From: Meconema thalassinum
Lineage: Eukaryota; Arthropoda; Insecta; Orthoptera; Tettigoniidae
NCBI GenBank assembly: GCA_946902985.2
Contig: OX336388.2
Span: 1,389,500,223 to 1,389,564,222, forward strand
Length of the DNA stretch: 64,000 nt
Direction of reading: 5' to 3'
Below, piece after piece: positions 1 to 11,284 of the stretch (its first letter is position 1; every line of letters begins with the position of its first letter). The translations under genes were made by a program, and so were the position numbers. The notes beneath the pieces were generated by a model. The model searched no databases, was not told the origin of the DNA, and saw nothing but the letters and a program-made list of their open reading frames with translations.

Positions 1-75
1 AAAAAAAGTGGATTAATTTTGCGCCCCTCGGCACGTTGCGCCCCTAGGCTGGGGCCTATGGGGCCTATGGGTAAA
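1..75. other. Unassigned flank before gypsy C
   Basis: Short GC-rich stretch with a direct repeat of GGGCCTATG. It shows no similarity to the gypsy pol text that begins near base 76. No gene is supported here. Confidence 0.4.
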
Positions 76-1562
76 TCCAGCCCTGCTCTCATCACCGATC
101 ACAAGCCACTCACAAAGATTCTGCACCCAGAGAAGTCTTTACAGGTCCTGTGCATCAGTCGCATGGCCTATTATGCCGACTACCTGGCACACTTCGACTA
201 CGACGCCATCTTCAAGACATCCAAAGCCAACGCCAACGCTGACTACTGCTCCCGAGTTCACCTACCATCAACAGTTAACCTCATCAGAAACATTATTCCT
301 CCACAGGAGGAAGAGATAGACAGTTTTGATGATTTTGACTTTTTTACAGTCCATTAGATGCAACAGCTACCACCCAGGGCAGAAGCAATCGCACATGAGA
401 CCAGGAAAGAACCATATCTGGGCAAAATTGTCCAGATCATCGAAGCAGGGCAAGACCTCACCCGCCAGCATTACAAGGCACCAGAATCGAAGTTCACCCT
501 CGCCGCAAACTGCCTGTTGTTCGAGCATCGAGTCGTCGTCCCTCCTTCACTGCGAGACGCTATCCTTAACGACCTGCACGCAGCTCACCTGGGAATAGTC
601 AAGATGAAGGGCATGGCACGTTCCTTTGTGTTCTGGCCTGGAATCGACAACGACATCGGGTCTCTCGCCAAGGCTTGCGCCGTGTGTGCAACTCATGAGC
701 ATGTGCCACCCAAGTTCCGAGATTACCACTGGGAATACCCGAAGGCACCATGGGAACGGGTTCACATTGACCTTGCGGGCCCAGTGGCTGACACCATGCT
801 GCTGATTGTTGTTGACGCATACAGCAAGTGGTTCAAGGTCAAACCCATGACATTAACAACATCAGCCGCAACAATTTCCATCATGGATGAACTGTTCACG
901 GCCTATGGCGTGCCAGTCATTGTCGTCTCGGACAACGGTCGACAATTCGTCTCAGACGAGTTCCTAAAAAACATTGGTGTGAAATACCACAAGTTGTCAG
1001 CGCCATACCATTCCTCAACCAATGGCCAAGCTGAACGTTATGTTCATACGGTGAAGGACGCCCTCTTTGCGATGAAGACAACTAAGGGAACGCTCCGCGC
1101 CAATCTGAACGAGTTCCTCCGTCAATTCCGCAAGGCTCCATACACCACCTCTGGCCCAGCTTTTTTGGGACGAGATCTCCGCACGTGACTCAACTTGACC
1201 AGACCTGATGATGTCCACACGAAGGTTACAGAAAAACAACGAGCAGAAACGAGCTCAACATTCGGCACTCTGGAACCTGGACAGAAAGTCTACTTCCTGT
1301 CTCGCAACATCAAGCTAGACAAGTGGCTCCCTGGAACAATTGTGACACGCACTGGTGACCTTCACTACGAGATCAACTACCAGGGAAAACGATTCAAGCA
1401 CCACATTGATCAGATACTTTGCCGGCACCAACAAAGGCAAAACCAACTTAGACAACGATCAAGAACCAACCAATGAACAACCGAGCCTGAGACGAGTTCG
1501 CTTCACCGAGGCACCAGCAACAGTCCAAACACCACCAGCCACACCTGTAAACAGGGCACCAC
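76..1562 (+). pseudogene. Gypsy C pol fragment: RNase H end and integrase
   Basis: Ty3/gypsy polyprotein remnant, truncated at its 5' end. It opens inside RNase H (TDHKPLTKI near 94-120). Next comes the integrase zinc-binding region (HLGIVKMKGMAR, CAVCATH) and then the catalytic core: Asp in HIDLAG (769-771), Asp in VSDNGRQF (931-933) and Glu in NGQAERY (1033-1035). The C-terminal domain follows (GQKVYFLSRNIKLDKW). All lies in one frame, broken by TAG at 355-357, TGA at 1186-1188 and a frameshift near 1430. The order of domains fits a Mag/gypsy-type element. The protein tail resumes at 4872 beyond hAT element H1. It cannot be functional. Confidence 0.9.
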
Positions 1563-1723
1563 TAGGGGCGAATGTAGGGTGGGGGCGAGAAGGGCGACCG
1601 CCCATGGGCCCGCGGTCAGGCGGAGGGGAGGGGGGCGTCGGCTATGGAAAAAGAATAATTTAATTAATTAATTATACTTTTCAAACTACAGTAATTTATA
1701 ATTCATATTTTTTTAGTGCAGCT

Positions 1724-4528
1724 ATGACCTCCCGTGACCATGATTTTGGAAGTTCTAAACGAAAAAAAGTGTTGAACGTAAAGAAGAAGATCAGAGACTA
1801 AGTGGTTCATTAACCAAATGTTTTAAAACTACCGAGATCTCCGGAAATAAGCAACTTTGTCTGTATTCAAAGTCTCCATCTTCCCCTTCTGAGACTACTG
1901 AGTGTCAATTAAAAGTGAGTTGTGAAATTTCTGGTGAAGGTGTGGCAAGTCCCAGTGGCTAGGCTCCTGCGAGAAGCAATAAAGTGTATTCGGAATCAGC
2001 AAAAACTCTTAACAGCTAAAATGATGACAGTGACGTACACAAGGAATCTGTCGACGTCGTCGATGTCAATTTGCCCATTACAACTAATCTAAATGTCAGT
2101 GATCCCTTTCTGTGGCCAGAAAAATTGAGTGAATCAGAATTTGCAAGGATTGTTGAAAAAGGACCTGTGAAAATCAAAGTAAATTCTTATCCCGTAAACT
2201 AAACTGGAAGACACTTTAGTGACATCCACTATACAAAAATACTAACTAATGGTGAAAAGTCAGATAGGCGATGGCTAGTTTATTCAGAATCAAACAACTC
2301 TGTTTACTGTTTTGCATGTTGCTTGTTCCCTAACTCTAACCTTAAACTCTACGGCGCTCTTGCATCGTCTGAAGGCCTGAATGACTGGATATATTTTATC
2401 TGATAAACTAACATCTAACGAAAATAATAAACTGCACAAAGAATGCATGGTGAAGTGGCAGGACCTGAGTAAACGCATGTCTAGTGGAAATACTATCGAT
2501 GCAAAGCCCAGTATCAACTTCAAAGTGAACAACAGCGGTGGAAAGATATTTTGGAGAGATTGTTGGCCATCGTTCAGTTTCTATCTGTCCACAATTTGCC
2601 TTTTAGAGGACATGAAGGAAGTTTATTAAAGTCAAAATCTAGCGGCAATGTTTTGGATTTTATCAAGCTAATTGCTTGCATTTACCGTACACTTCAAGAG
2701 CACTTGCGCCAAGTTATGGATAGGAGGGTCTTACAAAAACTCATTACCTGACGATTCAGAATGAATTTATCGAATTAATGGGCAACCACGTTAAATCAAA
2801 AATTATTTAGACTGTACAGCAAAATAAATAGTTTGCAATAATTCTTGATTGCACTTGGGATATTGCACGAATGGAACAGCTTTCAATCATCGTAAGAATA
2901 GTAAACAAAGAAACTTCCGAAATTGAAGAATACATTTTAGGATTCGTAGCTGTAGAGAAAACTACGGGCGAGAAGTTGGCCGACCATATAATTAATCAAC
3001 AAATGACTTAGGCCTATCTCTTGCCAACTGAAGAGGTCAGGGCTACGATAATGGAGCCAACGTGCGTGGGGAAAAGAGTGGTGTACAAAAACAGCTTCTC
3101 AATTTAAATCCTTTAGCATTCTTTGTACCTTGCGGCGGTCACAGCTGAAATCTTGTTTTGGGAGACGCTGCTTCATCATGTGCCCAAGCCCAGACTTTCT
3201 TCGGCCTTTTACAAAGGCTTTATACAATATTTTTCTGGTGAACGATGGAGTATTCTTATGTCACATGTTGATATTACTCTTAAACCTCTTTCTGAGACGA
3301 GGTGGGAGTGCAGAATTGAGTCAGTTAAGACCGTGAGGTACCAATTGAGTAATGTTTGTGAAGCGCTCACAACTCGACGTGAAAGAAGCACGGACTGTGG
3401 TTTGATCAGCGAATGTCAATCATTAGAAAATGAAATATCATCGTATGACTTCATTGTGTCCCTTGTAGTATGGTATGACATCCTGCTTAAAATACATACT
3501 ATTAGAAAGGTGTAGCAAAATGTTAATATGTATTTAGATGCAGCAGTGCAACATTTGGAGTCTTTCATTAAGTGGCTAAAAGAATACCGACTTAATGGAT
3601 TCGTCTCTGCATTGATCACAGCTAGAGAAGTAGCGGATGAAGCATTTAAAATAGTAAAACGGAGGCGTAAGAAAAACATGTTTCCATACGAAAAAGAAGA
3701 TGAAGTCCCTGACTTTTCACCAGAAGATAATTTTAAAATAAACTATTTTTTGGTGATAGTTGATGCAGTGCAAACGAACTGTAAACCAAGATTCGCTGCT
3801 CTGAACACTTACAAAGAAAACTTTGTCTTCAAGTACCACATAGCCTAAAAATGCTTCAAGATATCAGTCATTAGGAGCTCATGAATAATTGCAATGAATT
3901 GCAACTTTCATTAAGCGACGGAGACAAACATGATGTTGACGCTGTAGAACATTGTGAAGAACTGGAAACATTGTCAATTGTCTACGATTGAGAACGAGAT
4001 GATATACTTGCGATAATTATTAATAAGAAAAATATAACCGCCTGAATCAATACTATAAAGCAATTAATTATTAAAGTTGTTCTAGGTACATGTTTCGGGG
4101 ATTAATCAACTATTTTATCCCTGAAACATGTACCTAGAACAACTTTAATCATTAATTTCTTTATAGTATTGATTCAGGCAGTTATATTTTTCTTATTTAT
4201 AATTATTTTAGCATATCAATACGGAACCACCTGATTAATTTAAATAATGTATACTTGCGATACTCAAGTACATTATTCTGAGCAGCTTGAAGATGTCTAC
4301 CCAAATGTGTTCATTGCACTTCGGATAATTGCTACAATTCCAGTCACAGTAGCATCTGCAGAAAGGAGCTTCTCCAAACTCAAGCTCATCAAGACATATT
4401 TAAGAAGCACAATGGCACAACATCGTTTGTCATCCCTAGCTATACTCTCAATAGAAAACGAGTTGACAGAAAATTTAGATTTCAGTGAAATAATAGAAGA
4501 CTTCAGCGGGAAAAAAGTCGCAAAGTAA
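1724..4528 (+). pseudogene. H1 hAT transposase remnant (ZMYM1-like)
   Basis: Decayed transposase starting near ATG 1724. The zinc-finger TTF-like stretch SDRRWLVYSESNNSVYCFAC lies near 2260-2320. The best-kept part is the C-terminal hAT dimerisation domain at 4247-4528 (IPVTVASAERSFSKLKLIK, then LSSLAILSIENEL). Many stops and frameshifts separate the pieces, and a palindromic insertion sits at 4012-4208. The family is the DUF4371/hATC type often annotated as zinc finger MYM-type protein 1-like. It is not functional. Confidence 0.85.
4012..4208. repeat. Hairpin insertion (foldback MITE) inside H1
   Basis: Two arms of about 88 bp are near-perfect reverse complements around a 15-17 base spacer. 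The left arm includes AGTTGTTCTAGGTACATGTT and the right arm AACATGTACCTAGAACAACT. The 13-base word TATACTTGCGATA occurs at 4003-4015 and again at 4250-4262, bracketing the palindrome. It has no coding capacity. Confidence 0.85.
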
Positions 4529-4748
4529 TATTTTAGGATTTCATAGTTTCTTTATAGTACGGTATTCAAGGGAACTTGAAGGTTTCTTTCATATGGTTCA
4601 AACGATTACTGTAGTGTACCGGTATTCAAAATATTGTAACTATTCTTTGTTTTATTATTATTACAAAATATTTTCCATTTTATTTTTTATTTCCTATTGT
4701 TGTGGGCCACACCCTATCATATCGCCCAGGGCCCCGCAAAACTTCAGA

Positions 4749-4808
4749 CAGTAGGATCTGAAGAAAGGAGCTTCTCCAAACTCAAGCTCATCAAGACATA
4801 TTTAAGAA
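4749..4808 (+). repeat. 60-bp copy of internal H1 transposase sequence
   Basis: Bases 4749-4808 repeat, with two or three mismatches, bases 4349-4408 of the same element (GAAAGGAGCTTCTCCAAACT and onward). The copy lies close to the right end of H1. It suggests an internal rearrangement or template switch during repair of this copy. Confidence 0.85.
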
Positions 4809-4871
4809 CATTCTAGTTGCTATGCCCAGAACATTCCAATCTGGAACCTTCCATCCGCCACTGGGCACCAC

Positions 4872-4948
4872 CTATTCCCTAGATGCCTTTTATTCCCCGC
4901 AGAGATACTCGCCAGCGCAGACCACCATTGAGATTCCCTCCTGATTAA
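4872..4948 (+). pseudogene. Gypsy C pol C-terminal tail
   Basis: Continues the frame left at base 1562 across the H1 insertion. It encodes the arginine- and proline-rich tail RRDTRQRRPPLRFPPD ending in TAA at 4946-4948. A tail of this kind ends the last ORF of many gypsy elements. The polypurine tract follows. Confidence 0.75.
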
Positions 4949-5262
4949 TTTCCTAAATCATCCATTTAAAAGAGGGAGGATATTATATTACCTCCCTCAA
5001 CTGGAGTTTAAATATTGAAATTACATTATTTAAATAACATTTAAAAATGCCGAAAGCTTTTCCCAGAATTATAGTTTCAATTAAAAGTGAATTTAACATT
5101 TTTACAATACTATATTTTACTCTATACAACAGAAACTCCCTTTCTATTTCAAAAACAATCAGCTGGACTACATGAAATGTCAATCAGCTGTTTTAAAATC
5201 GCCGCCATTGCTATACGCAATCAGCTGTTTCCTCATTCGGGATTCATGCATACAAACGACTA
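4949..5262 (+). repeat. Gypsy C polypurine tract and start of 3' LTR
   Basis: The tract AAAAGAGGGAGGA (about 4968-4980) is followed by TATTATATTACC, the likely LTR start; gypsy B in this window also has an LTR beginning TATTAT. The foldback arm begins at 5263, so the LTR is cut. No ORF is supported. Confidence 0.5.
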
Positions 5263-6757
5263 ATACGACGGCTTAAGGCTGGGCGTTGCACCAGCCCGTC
5301 TCGTACTTCGCTTAGATGAACTGAGTTTACGGTGGGAGTCAAAGAACTTCGTTGCGTGAGTAATGCTCCCTGCAGCAAAGAACACGTCGTCTTACCCTTA
5401 TGCCAACATAATCCCAGCCGTGCAGAATTACTTGCATAACGATCATATCCAATATAAGGAAAGAATGACAGCTTAAGTATCTATAGGGAGCTATTTGAAC
5501 GCTATTATTGTATTCGCGTCATACATATAATACGAAATAATTTCGGCAGTATTGAACCTCCGAGATTGATTTTGTTTGTCATGTTGGTCACGGTTATCAT
5601 TTTTTCTAGCCGTCACAATAATTTTCCACGACTACAGCTGTTCTAGTTTTGGGTTGGCGACCATAAAATACGTTACTAGTTGTAGAAAGAGTTGCCTAAT
5701 GTGTTTGCGAGACGTGAGCATCAGCTGTAGTAGACTCTGAGAAAACCGTTGTTGAAATATAATGCAGTGTATTTTCCTTATCATTACGGTACTTCCTGAA
5801 CATGTTATTGACTACACCCCACATTGAGATGGTCGCTTATTGCGAAGGTTATGTTTTCTTACTTGGTTTTCATTATATCTCTTGTTTTATAAATACGCAT
5901 ACATTATAGCATTAATCAAACACACACACACATATATACAGTATGTATGCGAATGACACAGCATGTTGTATTGCAAGCATCCACAATAGGCTAGTTCGTC
6001 ATTGGCTAAGGATTTCTACATCCGTCCCTGGGCTAATATTTAGTTTAACAACCAAAAATGTACATTGCGGTACTGGCAATATAAAGAAGAGTATTTCATT
6101 TTACGTTGTCAAAAGTTATGATGTCTGTAGTACAAGCTACCGCGATTTTAGGAACGTGAAGGAAATCCCTGTGGCAGCGCGTTGAAAGAATGTTATACGT
6201 ATATATTTAATTTGCATCGCAAAATGCACACTATGTATGCTTTATATTATAACGACTGAGTAAATTATAAAACAATAAAAACAATAAAAGTCAAGCAAAA
6301 ATACCCCTCCCCGCTGGTAATCGAACCCCGGCTTTCCGGGCGGGAGTCAGTAATGTTACCCACTCAACCAAAGATGACGATATACGTTACGGTTTTATCA
6401 ATAGGTATTGATACTACTGCTTAGTAAATGATCACACGGAAGAAAATACCTCTTTAGTGTATTGTGCCATCATTATATAATCCATTAAATAATATTTTTT
6501 TTTTATTATTTCGTTCACTACATTATATAACAACACCTCCAACCTACTTAGATATGGATCAGACACAATGGGGCCGGCCGCCATTTTGCCATATGAGTGA
6601 ACGGCTTAAGCCATCCTTATGTGTTAAACCACCGAGCACGGCCACTTAATCTAAGCCTACTTTAAGCCATTGCTTATGGTCTGGTGCAACGGGCCACATC
6701 CTTGAGGATAGTTTAAACCACCCTTAGTTCGTTAAGCGGAACTGGTGAAACCGGCCA
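5263..6757. repeat. Foldback element, left arm
   Basis: Reverse-complementary, in order from the outside in, to 18635-18792, 11777-12385, 11209-11284 and 6783-6983. Example: TAATACGACGGCTTAAGGCT at 5263 pairs with the sequence ending at 18792. The arm holds no plausible ORF and has a CA/TA repeat near 5920-5945. A SINE-bearing stretch (6109-6478) is present only in this arm. The inner part carries the words GGTGCAACGGGCC, GGTGAAACCGGCC and ACCACCCTTA, repeated in modules. The superfamily is not known to me. Confidence 0.85.
6109..6478 (-). repeat. tRNA-headed SINE insertion in the left foldback arm
   Basis: This stretch has no partner in the right arm. On the minus strand it starts with a tRNA-like head (about 6385-6303): an A-box-like TGGTTGAGTGGGTAAC and a B-box GGTTCGATTACC, typical of an internal RNA polymerase III promoter. 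The rest is AT-rich. Exact ends and a target duplication were not resolved. Confidence 0.6.
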
Positions 6758-6782
6758 GATCGCTTAACCGTAAACCACCCTT
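6758..6782. repeat. Foldback spacer, repeated at the far edge of the right arm
   Basis: Short unpaired centre of the palindrome, containing GATCGCTTAACCGTAAACCA. The same 27-28 bases recur directly outside the right arm at 18793-18820. The right arm is therefore bracketed by a direct repeat. Confidence 0.8.
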
Positions 6783-6983
6783 AGGGCCGGTTTCACCAGT
6801 TCCGCTTATCGAACTAAGGGTGGTTTAAACTATCCTCAAGGATGTGGCCCGTTGCACCAGACCATAAGCAATGGCTTAAACTAGGCTTAGATTAAGCGGC
6901 CGTGCTCGGTGGTTTAAGACCTAAGGATGGTTTAAGCCGTTCACTCATACGCCAAAATGGCGACCGGCCCCATTGTGTCTGAA
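6783..6983. repeat. Foldback element, inner right arm
   Basis: Reverse complement of 6550-6757, with a few mismatches. The hAT element H2 interrupts the arm at 6984, and it resumes at 11209. Confidence 0.88.
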
Positions 6984-9900
6984 CAGGGGTGCACCCAGAC
7001 TTTTGGTTTGGAGGGGGCTTTCCTCAATAACATGATTTCAGCTATGGAAAGAGAATGTGTCCATTATTAGTCTTGTATGTAAATATGTATATATGAGGCC
7101 ATATGCATAAAAAGATATTTTATAAGATCAAACATACTGTAGAATGCTCTGTTAAAACCAATACAAAAGATGCTATTAGACTGGAGATTATTTAAACAAA
7201 ATGTGCATTGGTTTTATACAAATTTTAGTTACAGTACCATTGAGCTAAGGTTATGCAAGTAATAAAAAGGAACAGCATGATTTTTATCAAGAATTAACTT
7301 TTGATCACGATCAGAGTGATAACGACTGGATTGCTCAGCTCACTATTATAACTATATATCCAGCTACCAGGATCGTCAGATTGATGTGTAACATCAATTA
7401 TCTGCAATCATTTACTAAGTTTTGAGTTGTTTATACCAAGAACTAGTACGGTATAGGTTTTAGGAAATTATTAATAACATTTTGATTTTGAATACGTAAA
7501 TTTAATTGGAACTAAAAATTACATTTTAAAAATTACGAGATGTAATTGTATACCATAGTGTTATGGATTGTAACAAATATTTTATGTACTGAACGTGAAA
7601 ATATATTAAATTTTCCTTAATAACTAACATTATAATAAAAAACTTGAACATTTCTAGAATTTCAAGTTGAACTTAATTACACAGACTGAATGCAAGTTTA
7701 AACAGATAGTTGAATACAAATCATGTATTAATGAATTAACATTAACATTGTTTGAATAAAGTGGAAACTCAAATTTCACAGAACAAAATCCAGCCGCCTA
7801 GCAGATTTTTTCAAAACGGAAACTACCTCTGTACTGGTGACTTCAATTTCTCGGTGAATAATCAGTGCTGCTAGTCCAGTCAGCCTGTCTGCACCCATGG
7901 TATTCCTACGATATGTTTTCAGCCGACGTAGTGTAGAAAATGACCTCTCAGCAGTGCTTGTAGTCACAGGGATGGTACACAAAATGCTCAACAATGTGTG
8001 GATATTAGGAAACAAGTCCTTGTCACATAGATTCAACACCTCGATTGCGTTTTTAGGGATATTAGCGTAGGTCTTGAAGCTCTTGTGCCACAGTTCAAAC
8101 TCAGCCATAAGCAGGCCTTTGTTGTTTGCTCCACTTTCAATTATGTCATTCTTATAAAAATTACACAGCTGTAAGAAATCAGGTTGCATTTTTTCTTGGA
8201 AGGTTTCTTTATGTGTATGTGATGCATTGGCTGATGGCAGTAAGCACTCAAAACTCTTTAATAAGTCTTTATGCTTGATGAATCGAGATTCCAATGAAAT
8301 AATGAAAGAGTCAATCCAAGGGATGAAAACAGATCTTTTATAGTATAATTCTGGAGTTTCTGCCGGTATGTTGCTTCTGTTCAGTTGTCTTCCAACTGTT
8401 CGAGGCATCGAAATTATTGAACCGCAGTTATTAGCAATTTTGGTAGCTTCTTCAAACAACGAGTGAAATTCTTGATCTGCATTTTTTCTTAGAGATTTTA
8501 AGCTTTCAATCACAGTTTCAGCGTGTGTAATTGCAGATGATAAATCTAAATCAGTCCCCTGAAGCTTTTTGCTTAGGTTTACTGTGTAACCAAGCAGTTT
8601 TTCTGATGCCATGAGAGAAATTATAAATTCACCCTGACTTACGGTGTTTAGTAGTATTAGAGCTCCTGAAGAAGATTCCCTATCATTCCAGTTTTTAATC
8701 TCCTCTAACGCTACTTCAAAAGGTTGCAGCAGTTCTTTCATAACAAAAATAGCATCGTGCCTTTGTACCCATCTCGTTGGAAAAAGCTGCAGGAGTTTTT
8801 TCTTGTTGGTTTCAAGATTTACCTCAGATTCAATGCACTGTTTTAAAACTGCTTGTCTTTTAGGAGTGTTAAAAAAATCCCACAACTTCTCCACTATTCC
8901 AAAGCAGTTCCTGATTGATACAACCTCAGACGCGGTCGACAATGCCAGGTTAAGGCTATGAGAAGCGCAATGCACGTATATTGCTGTGGGGTGAGCTTCT
9001 TGGATGCACGCTTGAGCCCCTTTAAACTTTGCGCACTCATGGCAGCCGCCCCATCGTACCCCTGGCCATGATTTTGCCAATACGCTACCCGTAGTAGAGG
9101 TTAGAGGCATGAACTTCAAAAATTGCTCACATATTTCATAACCATTTAAATTATTTGGGGTTACATAACGTAAACACAAAGAAAACTGTTCAACAGTTGA
9201 AATATCAGATGTTTCATCTGCGAGAATACTAAAAAACTTAGCTTCTTTTACTTTACTTGCTATTTTTTCAGTTATTACTCGGTTACAAGCATCGATGACT
9301 TGATTTTGAAAATTCCAACTTATATAGGTCGCATTTTTGCCACATGACCCAAAGTGATCTTTCAAATTGTTGTCACCTGCTTCAATTCTAGCTCTGAGCA
9401 AAGTTCTTAAGTTCCCCTCATTTTCAAATGGTTTGCTGTCGATTTGAAACTGACCATAATCTCTATGGCCCCTAAGGGCGATATTTTGCTTGCCACACAA
9501 AATAACAGTTTCTATTATTGGAATTATTCTTTTCACATTATTTTGGGCTTGGACGTCTTTTCCTTTATCAAGAGATCTGTCAATCGGTTTCATTCGGCAG
9601 TCCATAACTCTTTTACAGTCAGCTGCGCTTACACATGAGTCTTTATGATACTGCGAGTTTGCAAGTTTTTCAAACTTTTCTAGTGCTTGTTTCCAGTTAC
9701 AAAAACCTTCTTCAACAAGTTGTCCAGTATGTTGAGCGTTACTCTTACCTACTTCTTTTTTTTTTGAAAAAAGCATACAATGGGCACAGTATGCAGAGTC
9801 TTCAATTCCAGAATACGAAAGCCAGGTATATTTCTTTAGCCATGGAAACGAAAATTTTCGTTGTTGGTTCCCATGCGATCTAAAAGGAAAGTTAAAGTTG

Positions 9901-11200
9901 CTCTGAGGAACCCATTTGTCATTCAAAACTTTGAACTTTTCATTGTCCGTCAACACTTTGTTTTTAAATAAACCAATGTCTAAATCCATGTTATGTTTAC
10001 TTACAACGGCCTTAGGCCTGCTCACATTTGCCTCTGAGCCCTCCTCTGACGAACAACTTGGCTGTTTTTCTATGCTTGCAGTCCTTGTTAACAGTTTCTT
10101 ACTCGTTGAAGGATCGCCACATTCACTAACACTAACCGCATCATATTTATTGATTTTTAACGGTTTAAAATAGTTTTGGATGTTTGACTTTCTTTTGTCT
10201 CCCATTACGACTAGTCCAATTGGACACACTACGAACACCAATAGCCAATAGAAAATACAAACACAATAACAATCATCGAATCAACTTTTACAAACACCAC
10301 TACTGACTTGACGCCTGACACAGAGTACAGCACAATACCTTGGGGAGAGAAATTTTCACCGCTGTCCCACGCGCATCTTGCTCCGAGCATAGTTACGACA
10401 ACGGACGGAAATATCCGATCGTGTTGTGTTTACAATATATATTACTAGCGGACCCGGGCGAGAAATCTCGCATGTTCATAAACCACACTTTTACCAATAG
10501 GTTTTGCAAATCGAACACTTCTTACAAAAATTGATATTTAAGAAATTTAGAATGCAATTTGTCACTGATTGAGTGTGCTGTAACACTCATTGGTTATTCG
10601 ATATTTATGAAATCATACTATTTGTGTACTCATTCCTTTGATTTAGGAAACTGTTTCTGAAATCCATGCAAAATTATAAAGCAAAGACCTCAATGTTAAA
10701 ATGACATGAAACGGGCGTCACAGCGACCAAAATGTGAAGTAAACAGCAATTATGGAGCGTATTTTCATACATCAACAGTATCTGCAAATCGCACACTTCG
10801 TACATTTTTTAAGTCATTTTTTAAAGAAATTATTGATATTTATGGAATTATAGTGCAATTCGTCATTGCTAATGTCTATTCTCTTTCATTTGAATGCTCA
10901 TTTTCACAATCGGTCGCTTGTGAGCGCTGCAGGAGGGATATATACTAGGCCTACTGAAATAATATAGGCCTATATATGATTATCACTCAAGTGTTGCTTA
11001 AATATAGGCCTAACATAATTCTATTTTAAACAGTAGAAAATCGCAAAATGTTCCAACGTTCCAACACTAAACATTCTGGAACCCGTTATGCAATCAATTT
11101 TCTTGAAAGATATCATAAATGTTTTTAAAGTGTCCCCAGGTTTTTTTTTGGGGGGGGGGGCCCTTAAGCCACCAATGCCCCCCCCCTGGGTGCGCCCCTG
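6984..11200 (-). mobile_element. hAT transposon H2, structurally complete
   Basis: Exact 8-bp target duplication TGTCTGAA at 6976-6983 and 11201-11208. The terminal inverted repeats are CAGGGGTGCACCCAGAC on the left and CAGGGGCGCACCCAGG on the right, reversed. Total length is 4217 bp with one long transposase frame on the minus strand. The insertion splits the right foldback arm, so H2 is younger than the foldback. Clean ends and duplication suggest it is among the younger insertions on the left side. Confidence 0.95.
7776..10205 (-). CDS. H2 hAT transposase, DUF4371/hATC type, with an altered catalytic segment
   Basis: Minus-strand frame of about 809 codons. I place the start at ATG 10205 (MGDKRKSNIQNYFKP), since this charged opening is typical of the family; an upstream in-frame ATG exists at 10241. 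Order: TTF-type zinc finger (TWLSYSGIEDSAYCAHCMLF, about residues 128-148), DUF4371 region, first catalytic Asp motif (ILADETSDIS), HCASHSLNLALS, and the C-terminal dimerisation domain (IPVTTSTAERSFSTLRRLK). Odd point: the second Asp motif usually reads GYDGA near an MS pair, but here the frame reads PGVRWGGCHE while GQGYDGAAAM is encoded in another frame at about 9038-9067. Sequence before it seems shortened. The ORF is open but may not be active. Confidence 0.9.
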   Translation of the reverse strand: MGDKRKSNIQNYFKPLKINKYDAVSVSECGDPSTSKKLLTRTASIEKQPSCSSEEGSEANVSRPKAVVSKHNMDLDIGLFKNKVLTDNEKFKVLNDKWVPQSNFNFPFRSHGNQQRKFSFPWLKKYTWLSYSGIEDSAYCAHCMLFSKKKEVGKSNAQHTGQLVEEGFCNWKQALEKFEKLANSQYHKDSCVSAADCKRVMDCRMKPIDRSLDKGKDVQAQNNVKRIIPIIETVILCGKQNIALRGHRDYGQFQIDSKPFENEGNLRTLLRARIEAGDNNLKDHFGSCGKNATYISWNFQNQVIDACNRVITEKIASKVKEAKFFSILADETSDISTVEQFSLCLRYVTPNNLNGYEICEQFLKFMPLTSTTGSVLAKSWPGVRWGGCHECAKFKGAQACIQEAHPTAIYVHCASHSLNLALSTASEVVSIRNCFGIVEKLWDFFNTPKRQAVLKQCIESEVNLETNKKKLLQLFPTRWVQRHDAIFVMKELLQPFEVALEEIKNWNDRESSSGALILLNTVSQGEFIISLMASEKLLGYTVNLSKKLQGTDLDLSSAITHAETVIESLKSLRKNADQEFHSLFEEATKIANNCGSIISMPRTVGRQLNRSNIPAETPELYYKRSVFIPWIDSFIISLESRFIKHKDLLKSFECLLPSANASHTHKETFQEKMQPDFLQLCNFYKNDIIESGANNKGLLMAEFELWHKSFKTYANIPKNAIEVLNLCDKDLFPNIHTLLSILCTIPVTTSTAERSFSTLRRLKTYRRNTMGADRLTGLAALIIHREIEVTSTEVVSVLKKSARRLDFVL

Positions 11201-11208
11201 TGTCTGAA

Positions 11209-11284
11209 CCATATCTCAGTAGGTTGGAGGTGTTGTTATATAATGTCGTGAACGAAATAATAAAAACATATTATTAAATGGTTT
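11209..11284. repeat. Foldback element, right arm, second segment
   Basis: Reverse complement of about 6479-6555 (ACCTCCAACCTACTTAGATA against its partner). It ends where a SINE begins. Confidence 0.8.

Larger units (their letters stand above)
1563..4863 (+). mobile_element. hAT transposon H1 inserted in gypsy C
   Basis: Flanked by an exact 8-bp target duplication GGCACCAC (1555-1562 and 4864-4871). The left end reads TAGGGGCGAATG and the right end, reversed, CAGTGGCGGATG, a degraded pair of hAT-type terminal repeats. Removing H1 and one duplicate joins the two gypsy C parts in the same reading frame, which supports the boundaries. The transposase inside is broken, so this is a dead copy. 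Its left end and 3' end closely resemble the short element at 43842-44297. Confidence 0.88.

Noticed and set aside
7776..10205. Host zinc finger MYM-type protein 1 gene
   Set aside because: The frame lies between hAT terminal repeats with an exact 8-bp duplication.
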